DNA of 64,000 nucleotides from DATBVX01 sp963695985 (lineage in GTDB: Bacteria > Pseudomonadota > Gammaproteobacteria > Steroidobacterales > Steroidobacteraceae), in assembly GCA_963695985.1 (NCBI GenBank), contig CAVOIC010000010.1:116226-180225 (forward strand). Direction: 5' to 3'. Shown one piece after another: positions 34,858-42,929 of the stretch (its first letter is position 1; each line of letters starts with the position of its first letter). The translations under genes were made by a program, and so were the position numbers. The notes under the pieces were generated by a model, which was given only the letters and a program-made list of their open reading frames with translations, ran no database searches and was not told the DNA's origin.

Positions 34858-35976
34858 GTGGCGACCAAGGGCTACAAGCGGGCATTGACGGAGCTGCTGG
34901 CTCGCGCCGGCATCTCGATCGACGGCACCCAACCCTGGGACATCCGGGTGCTCGACCCACGCATGTTCCAGCGTGTGCTCGCCTCAGGCTCGATGGGCGC
35001 GGGTGAGTCCTACATGGACGGCTGGTGGGAATGCGCGCAGCTCGATGAAATGCTGCGACGGGTTTTCGCGGCGAACGTCGATGACCAATTGCCGAGCTTG
35101 CGCCAGGTGATTGCGGCAGTGCGCGCACGCGTGCTCAACCCGCAGTCGCGGCGGCGCGCCTTCACAGTCGGCGAGCGTCACTACGACATCGGCGATGACC
35201 TGTACCAGCGCATGCTGGACCGGCGCATGATCTACAGCTGCGCGTACTGGCGCGAAGCCGAAAATCTCGATCAGGCACAGGAAGCAAAACTCGACCTGGT
35301 GTGCCGCAAGCTCGGGCTGCAACGCGGCATGCGCGTGCTCGATATTGGCTGTGGCTGGGGCGGTGCCGCGCAGTTCGCCGCCGAGCGTTATGGCGCGAGC
35401 GTCACCGGCATCACCGTCTCAAGGCATCAAGCCGAGGCTGCTGTCGAGCGTTGTCGCGGCCTGCCCGTGCAGATCGTGCTCGAGGACTACCGCAACCTCA
35501 CCGGCCGCTTCGATCGCATCTTTTCGCTCGGCATGTTCGAGCATGTCGGGGTGCGCAATTATCGAACCTACTTTTCGACCGCGCGGCGCCTGCTCGAGTC
35601 CGATGGCCTGTTCCTGCTGCACACCATCGGCGGCAACAAGTCGGTCAGGGCCAACGATCCCTGGATCGAACGCTACATCTTTCCGAACTCGATGCTGCCC
35701 TCGATGGCGCAGATCACGCGAGCGGCTGAGGGGCTGTGGGTGATCGAGGATTGGCACGGTTTCGGCGTCGACTACGACCGCACGCTCATGGCCTGGTACG
35801 ACAATTTCGAGCGGCGCTGGAGCGAAATCGCGGAGCAGTATGGCGAGCGCTTTCATCGCATGTGGCGCTTCTGGCTGCTCGGCTCCGCCGCCTCGTTCCG
35901 CGCTCGCCACAATCAGCTGTGGCAGATCGTGCTGTCGCCGTCGGGCGTCGCCGGGGGTTATCGCGAGGTGCGCTGA
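34858..35976 (+). CDS. cfa: Cyclopropane-fatty-acyl-phospholipid synthase
   Basis: A 372-residue SAM-dependent enzyme that adds a methylene bridge to unsaturated acyl chains of membrane phospholipids. Typical parts are SMGAGESYMDGWWE near residue 44, HYDIGDDLYQRMLDRRMIYSCAYW near 104, the SAM motif MRVLDIGCGWGGAAQFAAERY and SLGMFEHVGVRNYRTYF. The start is GTG. It follows ubiI by 13 bases, and its stop shares a base with the next ATG (TGATG). Confidence 0.95.
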   Translation: MATKGYKRALTELLARAGISIDGTQPWDIRVLDPRMFQRVLASGSMGAGESYMDGWWECAQLDEMLRRVFAANVDDQLPSLRQVIAAVRARVLNPQSRRRAFTVGERHYDIGDDLYQRMLDRRMIYSCAYWREAENLDQAQEAKLDLVCRKLGLQRGMRVLDIGCGWGGAAQFAAERYGASVTGITVSRHQAEAAVERCRGLPVQIVLEDYRNLTGRFDRIFSLGMFEHVGVRNYRTYFSTARRLLESDGLFLLHTIGGNKSVRANDPWIERYIFPNSMLPSMAQITRAAEGLWVIEDWHGFGVDYDRTLMAWYDNFERRWSEIAEQYGERFHRMWRFWLLGSAASFRARHNQLWQIVLSPSGVAGGYREVR

Positions 35977-37673
35977 TGGAACCCTTCGTTCAGAGTGCGC
36001 CGCGCCTCGGCAACCAGTACCTCGACGACACTCTGCTGCGTTCACTGCTCCGGCGCCGGCTGCCGGCTGAAATCCTTCACAGCATCGAGCCTGATCTCGT
36101 GCGCACCGGTGCACTGGCGGGCGATGAGCTCTATGCGCTGCAGCTCGCGGATCGCCTCAATGAGCCCCGCCTGACGCATTGGGATGCGTGGGGCAACCGC
36201 ATCGATCACATCGAGCTGACGCCGCTGTGGCGCCGCGCCGAGCCGCTGGCAGTCGAGCTCGGGCTCACCGCCATTCCCTACGAGCGGCGTCATGGCCGTT
36301 TCTCGCGCCTGCACCAGTTCGCACTCGTTTACCTGTTTCATCCGTCGACCGACGTCTACACCTGCCCGCTGGCGATGACCGATGGCGCTGTCAGCACGCT
36401 GCTCGAGGCGGGCAATGCCGATCTCATCGCGCGCGCCGTACCCCACCTGACCAGTCGCGATCCGGACGCGTTCTGGACCAGCGGCCAGTGGATGACGGAG
36501 TCGACGGGCGGCTCCGATGTCGGCAGCTCGCTCAGCACGGCGACTCGCGGTGTGAGTGGCCAGTGGCGGCTCGACGGTAAGAAGTGGTTCACCTCCGCAG
36601 CGACTTCGCAGATGGCGCTCACGCTGGCGCGGCCCGAGGGAAATGGACCCGGCGGCAGCGGCCTGGCGCTGTTCTATGTCGAGACGCGTGATGCGCAGGG
36701 CCGGCTGCAGGGCATTCGCGTCGAACGGCTCAAGGACAAGCTTGGCACGCGCAAGGTGCCGACTGCGGAGCTCACACTGGAGGGTACGCCAGCAATCGCA
36801 GTCATCGGCACGACGCACGGCACGCGTCACATCGAGCCGATGCTCAGGATCACCCGCGTCTGGAACAGCGTCTGTGCCTGTGCCTTCATGCGTCGCGGCC
36901 TGGCGCTGGCCGCTGATTACGCGCAGCGGCGCGATGCCTTCGGCGCTCGCCTCATCGATCTGCCGCTACACATCGATACGCTCGTCGGCATGCAGGCGGA
37001 GACGGCCGCCGCCCTGCAGCTCACATTCGAGCTGGTCGAGCTGCTGGGAGCCTACGAGGCGCGCGAGATCGACGATGATGGACGACAGCTCCTGCGCCTG
37101 CTGCTTCCGATCACCAAGCTCGTCACCGGCAAGCAGGTCGTCGCCGCCGTCAGCGAGGCGCTGGAGTCATTCGGCGGGGCAGGGTACGTCGAGGACACGG
37201 GACTTCCGGTCCTGCTGCGCGACAGCCAGGTGCTGCCCATTTGGGAGGGCACGACGAACGTCCTGTCGCTCGATGCGCTGTTGCGAACCGACCTGCAGCA
37301 GGGGCTGCGGGCCTTGAGTGCTCGAGTCGAGCGCGCTCTCGGCAGCGCGCTCGACCCGCGTCTCGAGGACCCGCGTGAAGTCGCGCTGCACCTGCTCGAG
37401 CGGGCGTTACGCTGGGCCGCGGCGCAGCGTGAAGCTGATGCCGCGCAGGCCGAAGCACGCCGTTTCGCGCTCGTTCTCGGACGCGCACTGCAGCTCGCGC
37501 TGCTGATCGAGCAGGCGCAATGGTCCTGGGAGAAGGAGCGGCAGGAGGCGGAAATCGTGCTGGCGCGGCGGTTCGCATCAGTGCCGCTGCCGGCCATCGA
37601 TGCCACGCCGCTCGCGGAATCGCGCGTGGCGCTGCAGGGGCTGGTGCCCGATCAGAAAATCCGGAACAGGTGA
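35976..37673 (+). CDS. Acyl-CoA dehydrogenase family protein (AidB-like)
   Basis: A 565-residue flavoprotein. Its size and early segments fit the AidB subgroup of acyl-CoA dehydrogenases, which have a C-terminal helical extension. FAD/acyl motifs: CPLAMTDGAVSTLLEAG, WMTESTGGSDVGSS, and the late ESFGGAGYVEDTGLPVLLRDSQVLPIWEGTTNVLSLD. E. coli AidB takes part in the alkylation response; some homologs act on lipids. The start at 35976 is chosen over the upstream open frame because it overlaps the cfa stop by one base and begins the conserved sequence. The neighbouring cfa suggests, but does not prove, a lipid-related role. Confidence 0.88.
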   Translation: MEPFVQSAPRLGNQYLDDTLLRSLLRRRLPAEILHSIEPDLVRTGALAGDELYALQLADRLNEPRLTHWDAWGNRIDHIELTPLWRRAEPLAVELGLTAIPYERRHGRFSRLHQFALVYLFHPSTDVYTCPLAMTDGAVSTLLEAGNADLIARAVPHLTSRDPDAFWTSGQWMTESTGGSDVGSSLSTATRGVSGQWRLDGKKWFTSAATSQMALTLARPEGNGPGGSGLALFYVETRDAQGRLQGIRVERLKDKLGTRKVPTAELTLEGTPAIAVIGTTHGTRHIEPMLRITRVWNSVCACAFMRRGLALAADYAQRRDAFGARLIDLPLHIDTLVGMQAETAAALQLTFELVELLGAYEAREIDDDGRQLLRLLLPITKLVTGKQVVAAVSEALESFGGAGYVEDTGLPVLLRDSQVLPIWEGTTNVLSLDALLRTDLQQGLRALSARVERALGSALDPRLEDPREVALHLLERALRWAAAQREADAAQAEARRFALVLGRALQLALLIEQAQWSWEKERQEAEIVLARRFASVPLPAIDATPLAESRVALQGLVPDQKIRNR

Positions 37674-38365
37674 AAGTCGCCCGAGTGGTTGTCCTGGAAG
37701 TCGGTGAGGACGCGACGTTCGCGGCCGCCGAACAACCCGGAACTCGAAAGGAGCACGTCCACCTCGAACGGGGACAGCATCCGCTCGGTCTCGCGAAGGC
37801 GCGCGCCCGCCGGTGCAGCAGCAGGGCGCAGTTTTTCACCTGCCAGATTCTGTAAAGCCAGATTCGGGTTGCGCATACGCTACCTTGCAAAAGGGCGGTC
37901 ACAAGCTAGCGCCTGCGCAAGCGCGGGATGTTGTCTCGCGGCAAGCTTTAGCCGTGAAATTATCGAACTGCGAGCTGTCTCTCAGCGCCGACAGGGGGTC
38001 AGGAGCAGTCGCTGGTAGGACATCGGGTGATACCGTGCCGACGTGCGCCGGATCACGGCCGTTGTCACCTCAGGGATGAAACGTTAAACCCGCAAACACT
38101 GGTACCGGCGCAGTCGGCAGATATCACGCCGATGTCCACCGCGCTCCTGCGCTGACCGTTCCCTCCGAAGAGACTCTATGTAAGAGTTTCGGCGGAGGTT
38201 GACACTATCGGCCGTGGACCAGACATGTCGCTAAACTCCCCGGAGCACTTACTGGAACACTGAACTCAGCAAGATCAAGTGAATCAGGAACTTCGAAACT
38301 CAGCCAGCAGATTATTGGACAAGACAAGGGCAATATAGGGACAACTATGTGTCCCATAATTATTA
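37674..38365. other. Stretch without a supported gene, left flank of the cassette array
   Basis: About 690 bases with no convincing gene. A 74-codon minus-strand ORF (37652-37876) overlaps the end of the acyl-CoA dehydrogenase and has no recognisable family. GTTAAAC at 38083 resembles an integron core sequence but has no partner. A 6-bp inverted repeat, GGGACA-N6-TGTCCC (38338-38355), lies 10 bases before the first cassette boundary. Composition drops in GC toward the array. An attI site might lie here but cannot be identified by sequence alone. Confidence 0.6.
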
Positions 38366-38375
38366 GTTAGACGTC

Positions 38376-38645
38376 ATGATTCAGAGCTTGGTGGACTTCT
38401 ATCGCGCAGCGCCGAAATGGCAACTGAGTTCACGGATACTCGGATCGCTTTGCGTATTGTCGGCTCTGACACTACTCACCGAGAAAGATAAGACGGGTTC
38501 TCTAGTGGTAGGTGCTGTTGCAGTGGGCGCTCTGGCTATCGGAGTGTTTGGGAGCGATCGAACGAACAGAATCGTCATGCTTTCTTTGCTCGGCCTCGGA
38601 GTTGCGGCTGGCGTGTTCTTTGCCGTGACATTCAAGGGTTCATGA
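38376..38645 (+). CDS. Cassette 1: small membrane protein
   Basis: An 89-residue protein with three hydrophobic segments (around residues 18-33, 40-53 and 60-82) and a short polar start (MIQSLVDFYRAAPKW). The ATG lies only three bases after the core site GTTAGAC, and the stop directly precedes attC1; this compact layout is typical of cassettes. No ribosome site is visible, so translation may rely on read-in from the left. Function unknown. Confidence 0.75.
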   Translation: MIQSLVDFYRAAPKWQLSSRILGSLCVLSALTLLTEKDKTGSLVVGAVAVGALAIGVFGSDRTNRIVMLSLLGLGVAAGVFFAVTFKGS

Positions 38646-38646
38646 C

Positions 38647-38734
38647 GTCTAACAACGCGTTGGAGCGAGCGCGAAATGGATAAAGTGCCAGCCTCCAGTA
38701 CTCAGCAGCGCGTCGCTCAACGCGGACGTTAGGT
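38647..38734 (+). repeat. attC site 1
   Basis: 88 bases from R'' GTCTAAC to R' GTTAGGT. Inner inverted repeat: the ends CAACGCGTTGGAGCGA and TCGCTCAACGCGGACG. Nearly identical to attC site 3, including the central GATAAAGTGCCAGC. Confidence 0.9.
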
Positions 38735-38737
38735 GTC

Positions 38738-39238
38738 ATGTCTCGCCGATTGGACGCCCTAGCCGTGTTCGTGATGGGTGTTGTTGCGCTCCAAGCCTGC
38801 ACGACCAAGGATCTCGGCGACTTCTGCTCCTATTCCGATTCCGACCTGAGCAAGGTGGATAGCAGCTCGCTTGGAGTAGTGATGGGTGCGCCAGCCAATC
38901 GCTTTGTTGATACCCCGCTCATCATGCTTTACACCCCGTCACAGGCGATGCCTCAGGTTACGCTGGAGTTCAAGCTGACACCGGCAGTCATGCCCTGGCC
39001 CAACAGTCTTGATGAGACGCCTTGCAAAGGCGTCGACTGGCGCACGTTCCGGGTGGCGGTGGATGCGGATCAATGGGCGAAACTCTGGTCGCCGCCCCGA
39101 GACTTGCCCAAGCCGGTCGAATGGAGTGTCGCGTTCTCGAATTCCATGGCTCCACTGCGCACTCATAGTTTTGGAGTTGCCTTGGTGAACGCTGCAACGA
39201 GCGAGGTACTCATGTCGTGTGGTTGCTACCGGACATGA
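38738..39238 (+). CDS. Cassette 2: putative lipoprotein
   Basis: A 166-residue protein with an N-terminal hydrophobic stretch ending in the lipobox-like VVALQAC (Cys about residue 21), so probably exported and lipid-anchored. The mature part has several cysteines (including CGC near the end) and a proline-rich middle. No family recognised. The start lies 10 bases after the cassette boundary and the stop just before attC2. Confidence 0.75.
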   Translation: MSRRLDALAVFVMGVVALQACTTKDLGDFCSYSDSDLSKVDSSSLGVVMGAPANRFVDTPLIMLYTPSQAMPQVTLEFKLTPAVMPWPNSLDETPCKGVDWRTFRVAVDADQWAKLWSPPRDLPKPVEWSVAFSNSMAPLRTHSFGVALVNAATSEVLMSCGCYRT

Positions 39239-39239
39239 C

Positions 39240-39330
39240 ACCTAACAACCGGCTGCAGCGGTCCGGGGAGGGATAAAGTGCGATGGATCTTCAGAGTACA
39301 GCAGCCGGCCGCTGAGCCGGGACGTTAGGC
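39240..39330 (+). repeat. attC site 2
   Basis: 91 bases from R'' ACCTAAC to R' GTTAGGC, with inner arms ACCGGCTGCAGCGG and GCCGGCCGCTGAGCCGG. Closely similar to attC sites 4 and 6. Confidence 0.92.
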
Positions 39331-39337
39331 AACCAAC

Positions 39338-39826
39338 ATGCGACTCGCGGCAGTGATGGGTCTTCTGGCGTTCGGTTGTGGCTGCGCGCCCCAGCCAGGG
39401 AATCAATCTAGGTCTCAAGAGTGGTACCGGGCAACACGAGTCGCAGGCTGCACACCTTACGCACCGAATCAGCCGATAACTCTGAGGCCGGACTTTGAGG
39501 CCGGGTTGACCGAGCCGAATCAGTTTCCGCACCCTCACTGCTGGTACGAAACGCCAAGCGGCGCGCTGCTCCTGCGCGCCGGTCAGCCACCTTCACCTTC
39601 AGAACACGACGGCGCTAAAGCATGTGCCGCTTCCGACCACACCCACCAAGCCATAGGCGAATCGGCGGATACGATGCCGCTAGATCCACAAATGGCGTCC
39701 TCGAAAGGTGCTGTCGTCCTACAAGGGTACGATCCAGACAAATGGACGGGTCATGTCATGGTGTGTTACCGCAATGAAGGATTCGGTTGGAACATGGACA
39801 ACGTGTCGATTTATACGAGCAATTGA
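39338..39826 (+). CDS. Cassette 3: putative lipoprotein
   Basis: A 162-residue protein beginning MRLAAVMGLLAFGCGCAPQ, a short lipoprotein signal with the lipobox LAFGC/FGCGC. The mature part contains CWYETPSGALLLRAGQPP and a repeated DHTH-type polar middle; no catalytic pattern is recognised. It occupies cassette 3, between attC2 and attC3. Confidence 0.75.
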   Translation: MRLAAVMGLLAFGCGCAPQPGNQSRSQEWYRATRVAGCTPYAPNQPITLRPDFEAGLTEPNQFPHPHCWYETPSGALLLRAGQPPSPSEHDGAKACAASDHTHQAIGESADTMPLDPQMASSKGAVVLQGYDPDKWTGHVMVCYRNEGFGWNMDNVSIYTSN

Positions 39827-39844
39827 CGCCAGTGAAGGTTGGTT

Positions 39845-39932
39845 GCGTGACATCGCGTTGGAGCGAACGCGAAATGGATAAAGTGCCAGCATCGAGTACT
39901 CAGTGGCGCGTCGCTCAACGCGGACGTTAGGC
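39845..39932 (+). repeat. attC site 3
   Basis: 88 bases, R'' GCGTGAC (two changes from the expected GCCTAAC) to R' GTTAGGC. The body is almost identical to attC1. The changed R'' may reduce recombination. Confidence 0.88.
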
Positions 39933-39937
39933 GTCTC

Positions 39938-40409
39938 ATGAAGGTCCTGCGTGATCATCCGACGACGCAAGAGTTCGCGTTGAACACCGGCAAGCTCATC
40001 CAGAACTTCGGCGTCGTGGAGCTCATCTCCTACCGCTGGATAGAGGTACTCTCGGGCAGCACTGTGGCTATGGAAACTAGCCATGGAGATCCCACTCGCC
40101 AAGCGAATCGACATCATCATTAGGCTCTTGGCACGTGACCCCAAGGGCCTCTCTGCTGAAAAAGTTGACGAAGCCAAATCGCTCTGGTCGCAGTTGCGTG
40201 ATAAAGGCTGCGAGCTTAGGAACACAGTGGCTCACGGAACAGTTGGATTGAAATTCGCCACAGAGCATGTCGCCGGACAGCCGCAGTCCGCTGGAATTCT
40301 CAAGCTCAAAAAATGGAGTGATACGGATGAAATGCTTACCCTCGAAGAGCTGAAGGCCGCCGTTAACGTTACGGGCAATATTGCGGAGAAGTTAAGGGCG
40401 ATCCTATGA
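39938..40409 (+). CDS. Cassette 4: HEPN-like protein, frameshifted
   Basis: Two overlapping frames together make one protein of about 156 residues. The first part (from ATG 39938) reads MKVLRDHPTTQEFALNTGKL...YRWIEVLSGST; the second (frame entered at about 40065-40083) reads LWKLAMEIPLAKRIDIIIRLL to the stop at 40409. A one-base shift near 40065 joins them. The C-terminal part contains LRDKGCELRNTVAHG, which fits the R-N-x3-H core of HEPN domains, often found in RNases and toxin systems. The protein is related in layout to the last cassette's product. Activity is inferred from the motif only. Confidence 0.6.
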
Positions 40410-40412
40410 GAC

Positions 40413-40503
40413 GCCTAACAACCGGCTGCAGCGGCCCGGAGAGGGATAAAGTGCCAACGATCTTCACAGCACATCGGCCGGCCGCTGAGCCGGGACGTTA
40501 GGC
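40413..40503 (+). repeat. attC site 4
   Basis: 91 bases, R'' GCCTAAC to R' GTTAGGC, inner arms as in attC2. Its R'' region (GAGACGCCTAAC) is complementary to the cassette 4 start (GTTAGGCGTCTC). Confidence 0.93.
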
Positions 40504-40525
40504 CCGCGTCATCGCTTCCGCACCC

Positions 40526-41011
40526 ATGCATCCCAGAGTCGACGAACTCATCAACCTCCTGCGGCTCGAAGCGCATCCAGAAGGCGGGCTCTTCCGCCAG
40601 ATCTACCGTTCCCAACTCTTGGTTACTCCATCGGATTCCAGAGGTCCTCGCGTAGCACTCACCGTCATCTATTTCCTCCTCGTCCAAGGCGGTGTGAGTC
40701 GGTGGCATCGGGTCACCTCGGATGAGGCGTGGCACTGGTACGAGGGCTATCCACTCGAGCTCTTTACGGCGCCTTCCGATACCGGCGTCATTAGGTCTTC
40801 TCTTCTTGGTCCCCTCGCCGGTACTACCTCGCCGCAACTTGTCGTTCCTGCTGGCCACTGGCAGGCCGCACGATCAAGCGGTGCCTACACATTGGTCGGG
40901 TGTTCTGTGGGGCCGGGTTTTGAGTACTCCGATTTCAACCTGCTCACGGCACTACCAGAGCACGGGAGACCGCGCCTCACACCGAAGTCGCTGCTTGACG
41001 AACTGTCCTAA
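40526..41011 (+). CDS. Cassette 5: DUF985/cupin_5 family protein
   Basis: A 161-residue cupin of the DUF985 (Cupin_5) family: LEAHPEGGLFRQIYRS near residue 14, VIYFLLVQGGVSRWHRVTSDEAWHWYEGYPLEL near 47-80 (with the His/Glu expected of a cupin pocket), VVPAGHWQAA and GCSVGPGFEYSDFNLL. Length and start are typical. The reaction is not established for the family (some members are proposed epimerases). It is a complete housekeeping-like enzyme carried as a cassette. Confidence 0.9.
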   Translation: MHPRVDELINLLRLEAHPEGGLFRQIYRSQLLVTPSDSRGPRVALTVIYFLLVQGGVSRWHRVTSDEAWHWYEGYPLELFTAPSDTGVIRSSLLGPLAGTTSPQLVVPAGHWQAARSSGAYTLVGCSVGPGFEYSDFNLLTALPEHGRPRLTPKSLLDELS

Positions 41012-41023
41012 GAGAACCCGCGG

Positions 41024-41066
41024 GCCTAACATGCCGTTGCAGCCGACTGAACGCCGGGCGTTAGCC
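41024..41066 (+). repeat. attC site 5 (short form)
   Basis: Only about 43 bases between R'' GCCTAAC and R' GTTAGCC, with inner GCCGTTGCAG and GAACGCCGGGC. R'' matches the start of cassette 5 (GTTAGGCCCGCG / CGCGGGCCTAAC). It is much shorter than the other sites and may have lost its centre. Confidence 0.75.
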
Positions 41067-41084
41067 GCCGAGGAGAAACGCGCG

Positions 41085-41144
41085 ATGAACAACATGCCTA
41101 GTGCGTTGCTGGCGTATGCGCTGCAGCGGTCCGGGGAGGAATAG
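41085..41144 (+). CDS. Cassette 6: 19-codon ORF that runs into its own attC
   Basis: The 132-base cassette between attC5 and the core site at 41192 holds only one ORF, encoding MNNMPSALLAYALQRSGEE. A strong ribosome site (GAGGAG) lies 8-13 bases before the ATG. Its second half overlaps the left arm of attC6. It may be a real micro-protein, or the remains of a deleted gene. Nothing can be said of function. Confidence 0.4.
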   Translation: MNNMPSALLAYALQRSGEE

Positions 41145-41198
41145 AGTGCCATCGATCATCACAGCGCCGCAGCCGGCCGCTGAGCCGGGACGTTAGGC
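41108..41198 (+). repeat. attC site 6 (degenerate R'')
   Basis: About 91 bases closely similar to attC2/attC4 in the body and ending in R' GTTAGGC (41192-41198). The expected R'' GGCTAAC is not present; the aligned sequence reads GGCGTAT. Confidence 0.75.
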
Positions 41199-41234
41199 GC
41201 CCGTTGACTTGTCATTTGATCTGAGGCAATCGCG

Positions 41235-41732
41235 ATGAAACGACAGTTTCCTTTCACGACACTGCTTTTAGCTGGCTGCTTGTTTGCAACGAACTCGAAT
41301 GCCGCTAGCAGTGCGGCCGATCCCCGTGAAAAGCTGGGTTTCTTCGCTGGACAATGGACTGTGAAGGGTAGTGAGGCCACTTACACCGAGAAATGCGAGT
41401 GGCTGTCCAAAAAGTCATTCCTAGTCTGCAAAGCACAGGATACCGATCCAAAAGATCCGGGCACTTCGATCAGTATTTTTGGCTATTCGCCTGAAGATCA
41501 AACCTACACGTATGCAGGATTTGACAGCTCAGGCGGTAGTCGCAACTTGCGAGGCTGGTTCAATGGTAAGTTCTGGGTATTTACGGGACAAAGGGAGCGG
41601 GGCACTACATCGCCCAGGTGGCAGATAACGATTACTCCAACCGAGGCCGGCTTCCATTTTCGCCAGGACATTTCGCAGAATGGTGCCGCATGGGCGACGA
41701 GCATCGAGATGGACTACCTTCGCGCGCAATAA
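41235..41732 (+). CDS. Cassette 7a: exported DUF1579-like protein
   Basis: A 165-residue protein with a signal peptide (MKRQFPFTTLLLAGCLFATNSNA; a Cys in LLLAGC could also be a lipobox). The mature part has the pattern LGFFAGQWTVKG...CEWLSKKSFLVCKA...GYSPEDQTYTYAGFDSSGG, typical of the small beta-barrel DUF1579 family. Function unknown. It shares a cassette with the VOC gene that follows after 21 bases. Confidence 0.75.
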   Translation: MKRQFPFTTLLLAGCLFATNSNAASSAADPREKLGFFAGQWTVKGSEATYTEKCEWLSKKSFLVCKAQDTDPKDPGTSISIFGYSPEDQTYTYAGFDSSGGSRNLRGWFNGKFWVFTGQRERGTTSPRWQITITPTEAGFHFRQDISQNGAAWATSIEMDYLRAQ

Positions 41733-41753
41733 TCTTCCGAGGAGGAAATAATC

Positions 41754-42335
41754 ATGGCCATTCAAAATCCCTCGAAAGTAACTCCGGTGGGCGCGGCTAC
41801 CGAGCCCGCCTACATCTCGCACTACGGCATCCGCGCGCAACGATACAAAGAGATGATCCGATGGTACAAGACTGTCTTCCACGCGAAGATTCAGCACGAG
41901 AACGAATTCCTCGCCTTCATGACCTTCGATGAAGAACATCACCGACTCGTGATATTTGAAGACCCTGCTACGGTGGCTAAGCCGGAGAATGCCGCTGGTG
42001 TCGATCACGTAGCCTATGGCTTAGCGAGCTTCGGTGATTTTGTTTTGACCTATGAGCGCCTGAAGGCTGAAGGCATCACCCCCTTCTTGCCGCTGAACCA
42101 CAGGTTCACGACCTCGCTCTACTATCACGACCCCGACGGCAACGACGTTGAATTGAGTGTGGATAATTTCTCTACGAAGAGAGAATGTGATGCTTTCATG
42201 AGGAGCGATCAGATGGCGGAGATCGGCAGACCGCCTTTCGGCCACACCTTCGATCCTGATGAGCTCGCGCGGCTGTATCATCAAGGTGTGCCGGAAGAAA
42301 CATTGGCGCGGATAGGGTTACCCGAGGACCACTAA
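41754..42335 (+). CDS. Cassette 7b: VOC family (glyoxalase/extradiol dioxygenase-like) protein
   Basis: A 193-residue VOC-superfamily protein. The N-terminal module starts YISHYGIRAQRYKEMIRWYKTVF; the second metal-side module contains GVDHVAYGLASFGDFVLTYERLKAEGI and SLYYHDPDGNDVELSVDNF, with the His and Glu expected for metal binding (first His in SHYGIR, later His in DHVAYG and Glu in VELSVD). It resembles single-domain extradiol dioxygenase-like proteins rather than glyoxalase I. Substrate unknown. A GGAGGAAA ribosome site precedes its ATG. Confidence 0.85.
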   Translation: MAIQNPSKVTPVGAATEPAYISHYGIRAQRYKEMIRWYKTVFHAKIQHENEFLAFMTFDEEHHRLVIFEDPATVAKPENAAGVDHVAYGLASFGDFVLTYERLKAEGITPFLPLNHRFTTSLYYHDPDGNDVELSVDNFSTKRECDAFMRSDQMAEIGRPPFGHTFDPDELARLYHQGVPEETLARIGLPEDH

Positions 42336-42347
42336 TAGTTTGCGGGC

Positions 42348-42437
42348 GCCTAACAACGGCATGCAGCGGGCGCCGCGCCCAGCTTGACTTTTATCTTCAA
42401 AAAAGTTTGTTCGCGCCGCTGATGCCGGACGTTAGAC
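42348..42437 (+). repeat. attC site 7
   Basis: 90 bases, R'' GCCTAAC to R' GTTAGAC, inner arms CAACGGCATGCAGCGGGCGC and GCGCCGCTGATGCCGG, with an AT-rich centre (TTTATCTTCAAAAAAG). Its body differs from the two other attC families in the array. Confidence 0.93.
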
Positions 42438-42446
42438 GGCGCGTTC

Positions 42447-42929
42447 GTGAATCCAGACGCATACGCAGACTCGGTCGGTCGACTGGTGGTGAACCTTCAT
42501 TTCTTAGAGTATGTGCTGCGGTCCTATCTCTACGACAAGCGCGATCCCCCGCACCACCCTATGCCGGCTGGAAAGGGCTTGGAGCTATTGAGCGTCGGCG
42601 ACACTGTGCCGGTGAATGCGTTAACGGATTACAGTTCCTTGTTGGAGCTTATGGAACGATACAATCGTCATGTGTCGGCGCGTGACCCGAGCCTGGTTGT
42701 TGACACAACACTTGTCCACCTTCGTGATGCCTTTGCGCACGGACGCGTCTCGGCGCCGGCGCCGGGCGCCACGTTTCTGATGCTCAAGTTTGAGCGGCCC
42801 GTAGGCGCGACGACGCGGGTGGCATTCTGCGAAAAGCTCACTGAGGCTTGGCTTCGCTCCCAGATCAAGCGTGTTAGCACCGAACTGAAAAAGGTGCTTC
42901 ATGCCAACAAGCACATACCAGTTTTGTGA
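42447..42929 (+). CDS. Cassette 8: HEPN-like protein
   Basis: A 160-residue helical protein starting at GTG 42447 (MNPDAYADSVGRLVVNLHFLEYVLRSYL). Near residue 92 it carries VHLRDAFAHGRVS, the R-x4-H form seen in HEPN domains; the N-terminal helix arrangement is similar to the cassette 4 protein. HEPN domains often act as RNases or RNA-binding parts of defence and toxin systems, so such a role is possible but unproven. It is the last cassette; no attC is found behind it. Confidence 0.65.
   Translation: MNPDAYADSVGRLVVNLHFLEYVLRSYLYDKRDPPHHPMPAGKGLELLSVGDTVPVNALTDYSSLLELMERYNRHVSARDPSLVVDTTLVHLRDAFAHGRVSAPAPGATFLMLKFERPVGATTRVAFCEKLTEAWLRSQIKRVSTELKKVLHANKHIPVL

Noticed and set aside
37652..37876. 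A 74-codon minus-strand ORF next to the cassette array, considered as a remnant of an integron integrase or as a small gene
   Set aside because: No tyrosine-recombinase motif (R-H-R-Y) is present and the sequence matches no family I know; it overlaps the acyl-CoA dehydrogenase end.
38083..38089. GTTAAAC as an extra attC or attI core
   Set aside because: It fits GTTRRRY by chance expectation, has no complementary R'' partner and no paired arms around it.
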